DNA of 6,452 bases, from NCBI GenBank assembly GCA_026416065.1, contig JAOAFW010000059.1:1-6452 (forward strand), read 5' to 3'. The notes below the pieces were generated by a model. The model worked only from the letters and a program-made list of their open reading frames with translations, was not told the origin of the DNA and did no database searches. Shown here in pieces: positions 5,862 to 6,452 of this stretch. This DNA is from Fimbriimonadales bacterium (GTDB taxonomy: Bacteria; Armatimonadota; Fimbriimonadia; Fimbriimonadales; GBS-DC). The position numbers and the translations under genes are program-made. Position 1 is the stretch's first letter; the number at the start of each line of letters is the position of its first letter.

Positions 5862-6452
5862 ATGAAACGCGCTATCACGATTGACGACCTGTTCCGTATC
5901 AAGCTGCTGGGCAGTCCGCAGATTGCGCCCGACGGCAGTCAGGTGGTGTTCGTTTACAAGTGGATCGACACGGAGAAAAACAAATACTTTTCCAACCTTT
6001 GGCGCGTGCGCGCCGGCGAGGAGGCGCAGCCGTTCACCTATGGCGAGTGGAGTGACTCCCAGCCTCGCTGGTCGCCCGACGGCAAGCAGATTGCGTTTAT
6101 CAGCAACCGCCAGAAGCCGAAAAGCCAGATTTATGTGATTCCTGCCGACGGGGGCGAGGCGCGCCCAATTACGAATCTGGAGGAAGGCAGCATCGCCGAT
6201 TTCGCCTGGTCGCCCGACGGGAGTAAAATCGCGTTTATCTATCGCGAAACCGCCCCCGAATGGCGCGAACAAGTCCGCAAGGAGCGTCAGGAGAAGGGCT
6301 TCTCGAACCCGCCGCGCATCATCCGTCGCGCCTACTGGCGACTCGACGGCGACGGCGCGTTCGTCGACCAGCGCTATCACCTGTATGTGGTGGATGTGAA
6401 AACGGGCGAGACGAAACAGCTTACCACCGATCCGGAGTTCAGTGAGTCCAGC
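5862..6452 (+). CDS. S9-family (prolyl oligopeptidase-type) peptidase, N-terminal part
   Basis: A frame open from ATG 5862 to the window edge (197 residues, no stop), so the gene is cut by the window. The opening ITIDDLFRIKLLGSPQIAPDG matches the N-terminus of bacterial acylaminoacyl-peptidase/DPP-like S9 peptidases. It is followed by beta-propeller blades with the TolB/WD40-like repeat PxWSPDGxxIAF: APDG 22-25, WSPDGKQIAF 70-79, WSPDGSKIAF 116-125, with linking blocks such as QIYVIPADGG (89-98) and HLYVVDVKTGETKQLT (173-188). The alpha/beta-hydrolase domain with Ser-Asp-His would lie beyond the window, so catalytic competence cannot be checked. There is no signal peptide, so it is probably cytoplasmic and trims or degrades oligopeptides. 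A TolB-like propeller protein without a hydrolase is possible, but the N-terminal motif favours S9. Confidence 0.9.
   Translation, partial: MKRAITIDDLFRIKLLGSPQIAPDGSQVVFVYKWIDTEKNKYFSNLWRVRAGEEAQPFTYGEWSDSQPRWSPDGKQIAFISNRQKPKSQIYVIPADGGEARPITNLEEGSIADFAWSPDGSKIAFIYRETAPEWREQVRKERQEKGFSNPPRIIRRAYWRLDGDGAFVDQRYHLYVVDVKTGETKQLTTDPEFSESS

Noticed and set aside
5691..6380. 229-codon minus-strand ORF across the end of the 704-residue gene and the S9 gene
   Set aside because: It spans two plus-strand genes and is antisense to clear beta-propeller repeats; no domain recognised.
1..6452. CRISPR array, insertion sequence, phage or defence module
   Set aside because: No regularly spaced direct repeats, transposase or integrase motifs, att-like duplications or known defence domains were found on either strand.

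Overview
The window is a chromosomal segment of roughly 57-60 % GC (estimated by eye) with ordinary gene density. It probably comes from a member of the Armatimonadetes, perhaps a Fimbriimonadales-like thermophile or metagenome bin. The support is a prepilin-like protein carrying the H-X9-DG motif and the FPVFAQAREKARQ block, a PEP-CTERM surface protein, and the mix of families. This assignment is an inference from family patterns; there is no rRNA or other marker.

Layout. A plus-strand prepilin-like H-X9-DG protein (6-752) converges on a minus-strand secreted PEP-CTERM protein (849-1574). Between them lies a long imperfect inverted repeat of the widespread 'SERSEES' intergenic type (774-841). 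The PEP-CTERM gene is divergent from a PhoD-like secreted metallophosphatase (1692-3047). Their shared control region contains a perfect 12-bp palindrome and a 10-bp inverted repeat placed symmetrically at the two gene starts. After the phosphatase comes a 188-base gap rich in stem-loops (3070-3168), including stems that exclude one another. A probable two-gene operon follows: a YjbQ/UPF0047 protein (3236-3652) and, 13 bases later, a 704-residue exported protein of no recognised family (3666-5780). That protein appears to contain two short modules resembling the STN fold of secretins and TonB-dependent receptors. The window ends inside the N-terminal beta-propeller of an S9-family (prolyl oligopeptidase-type) peptidase (5862 to the edge).

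How the genes work together. Four of the six proteins are predicted to be exported or membrane-anchored (prepilin-like, PEP-CTERM, PhoD-like, 704-aa protein); YjbQ and the S9 peptidase look cytoplasmic. I see no single pathway joining them. The start signals fall into two kinds. The PEP-CTERM gene, the 704-aa gene and the S9 gene have strong Shine-Dalgarno sequences. The phosphatase and yjbQ have none, but each has a -10-like hexamer 6-8 bases before its ATG, which suggests leaderless transcripts.

The items most worth a second look are the mutually exclusive stems at 3109-3168, the symmetric operator-like repeats at 1587-1692, and the unrecognised 704-aa protein. I found no CRISPR array, insertion sequence, tRNA, rRNA or recognisable defence system.
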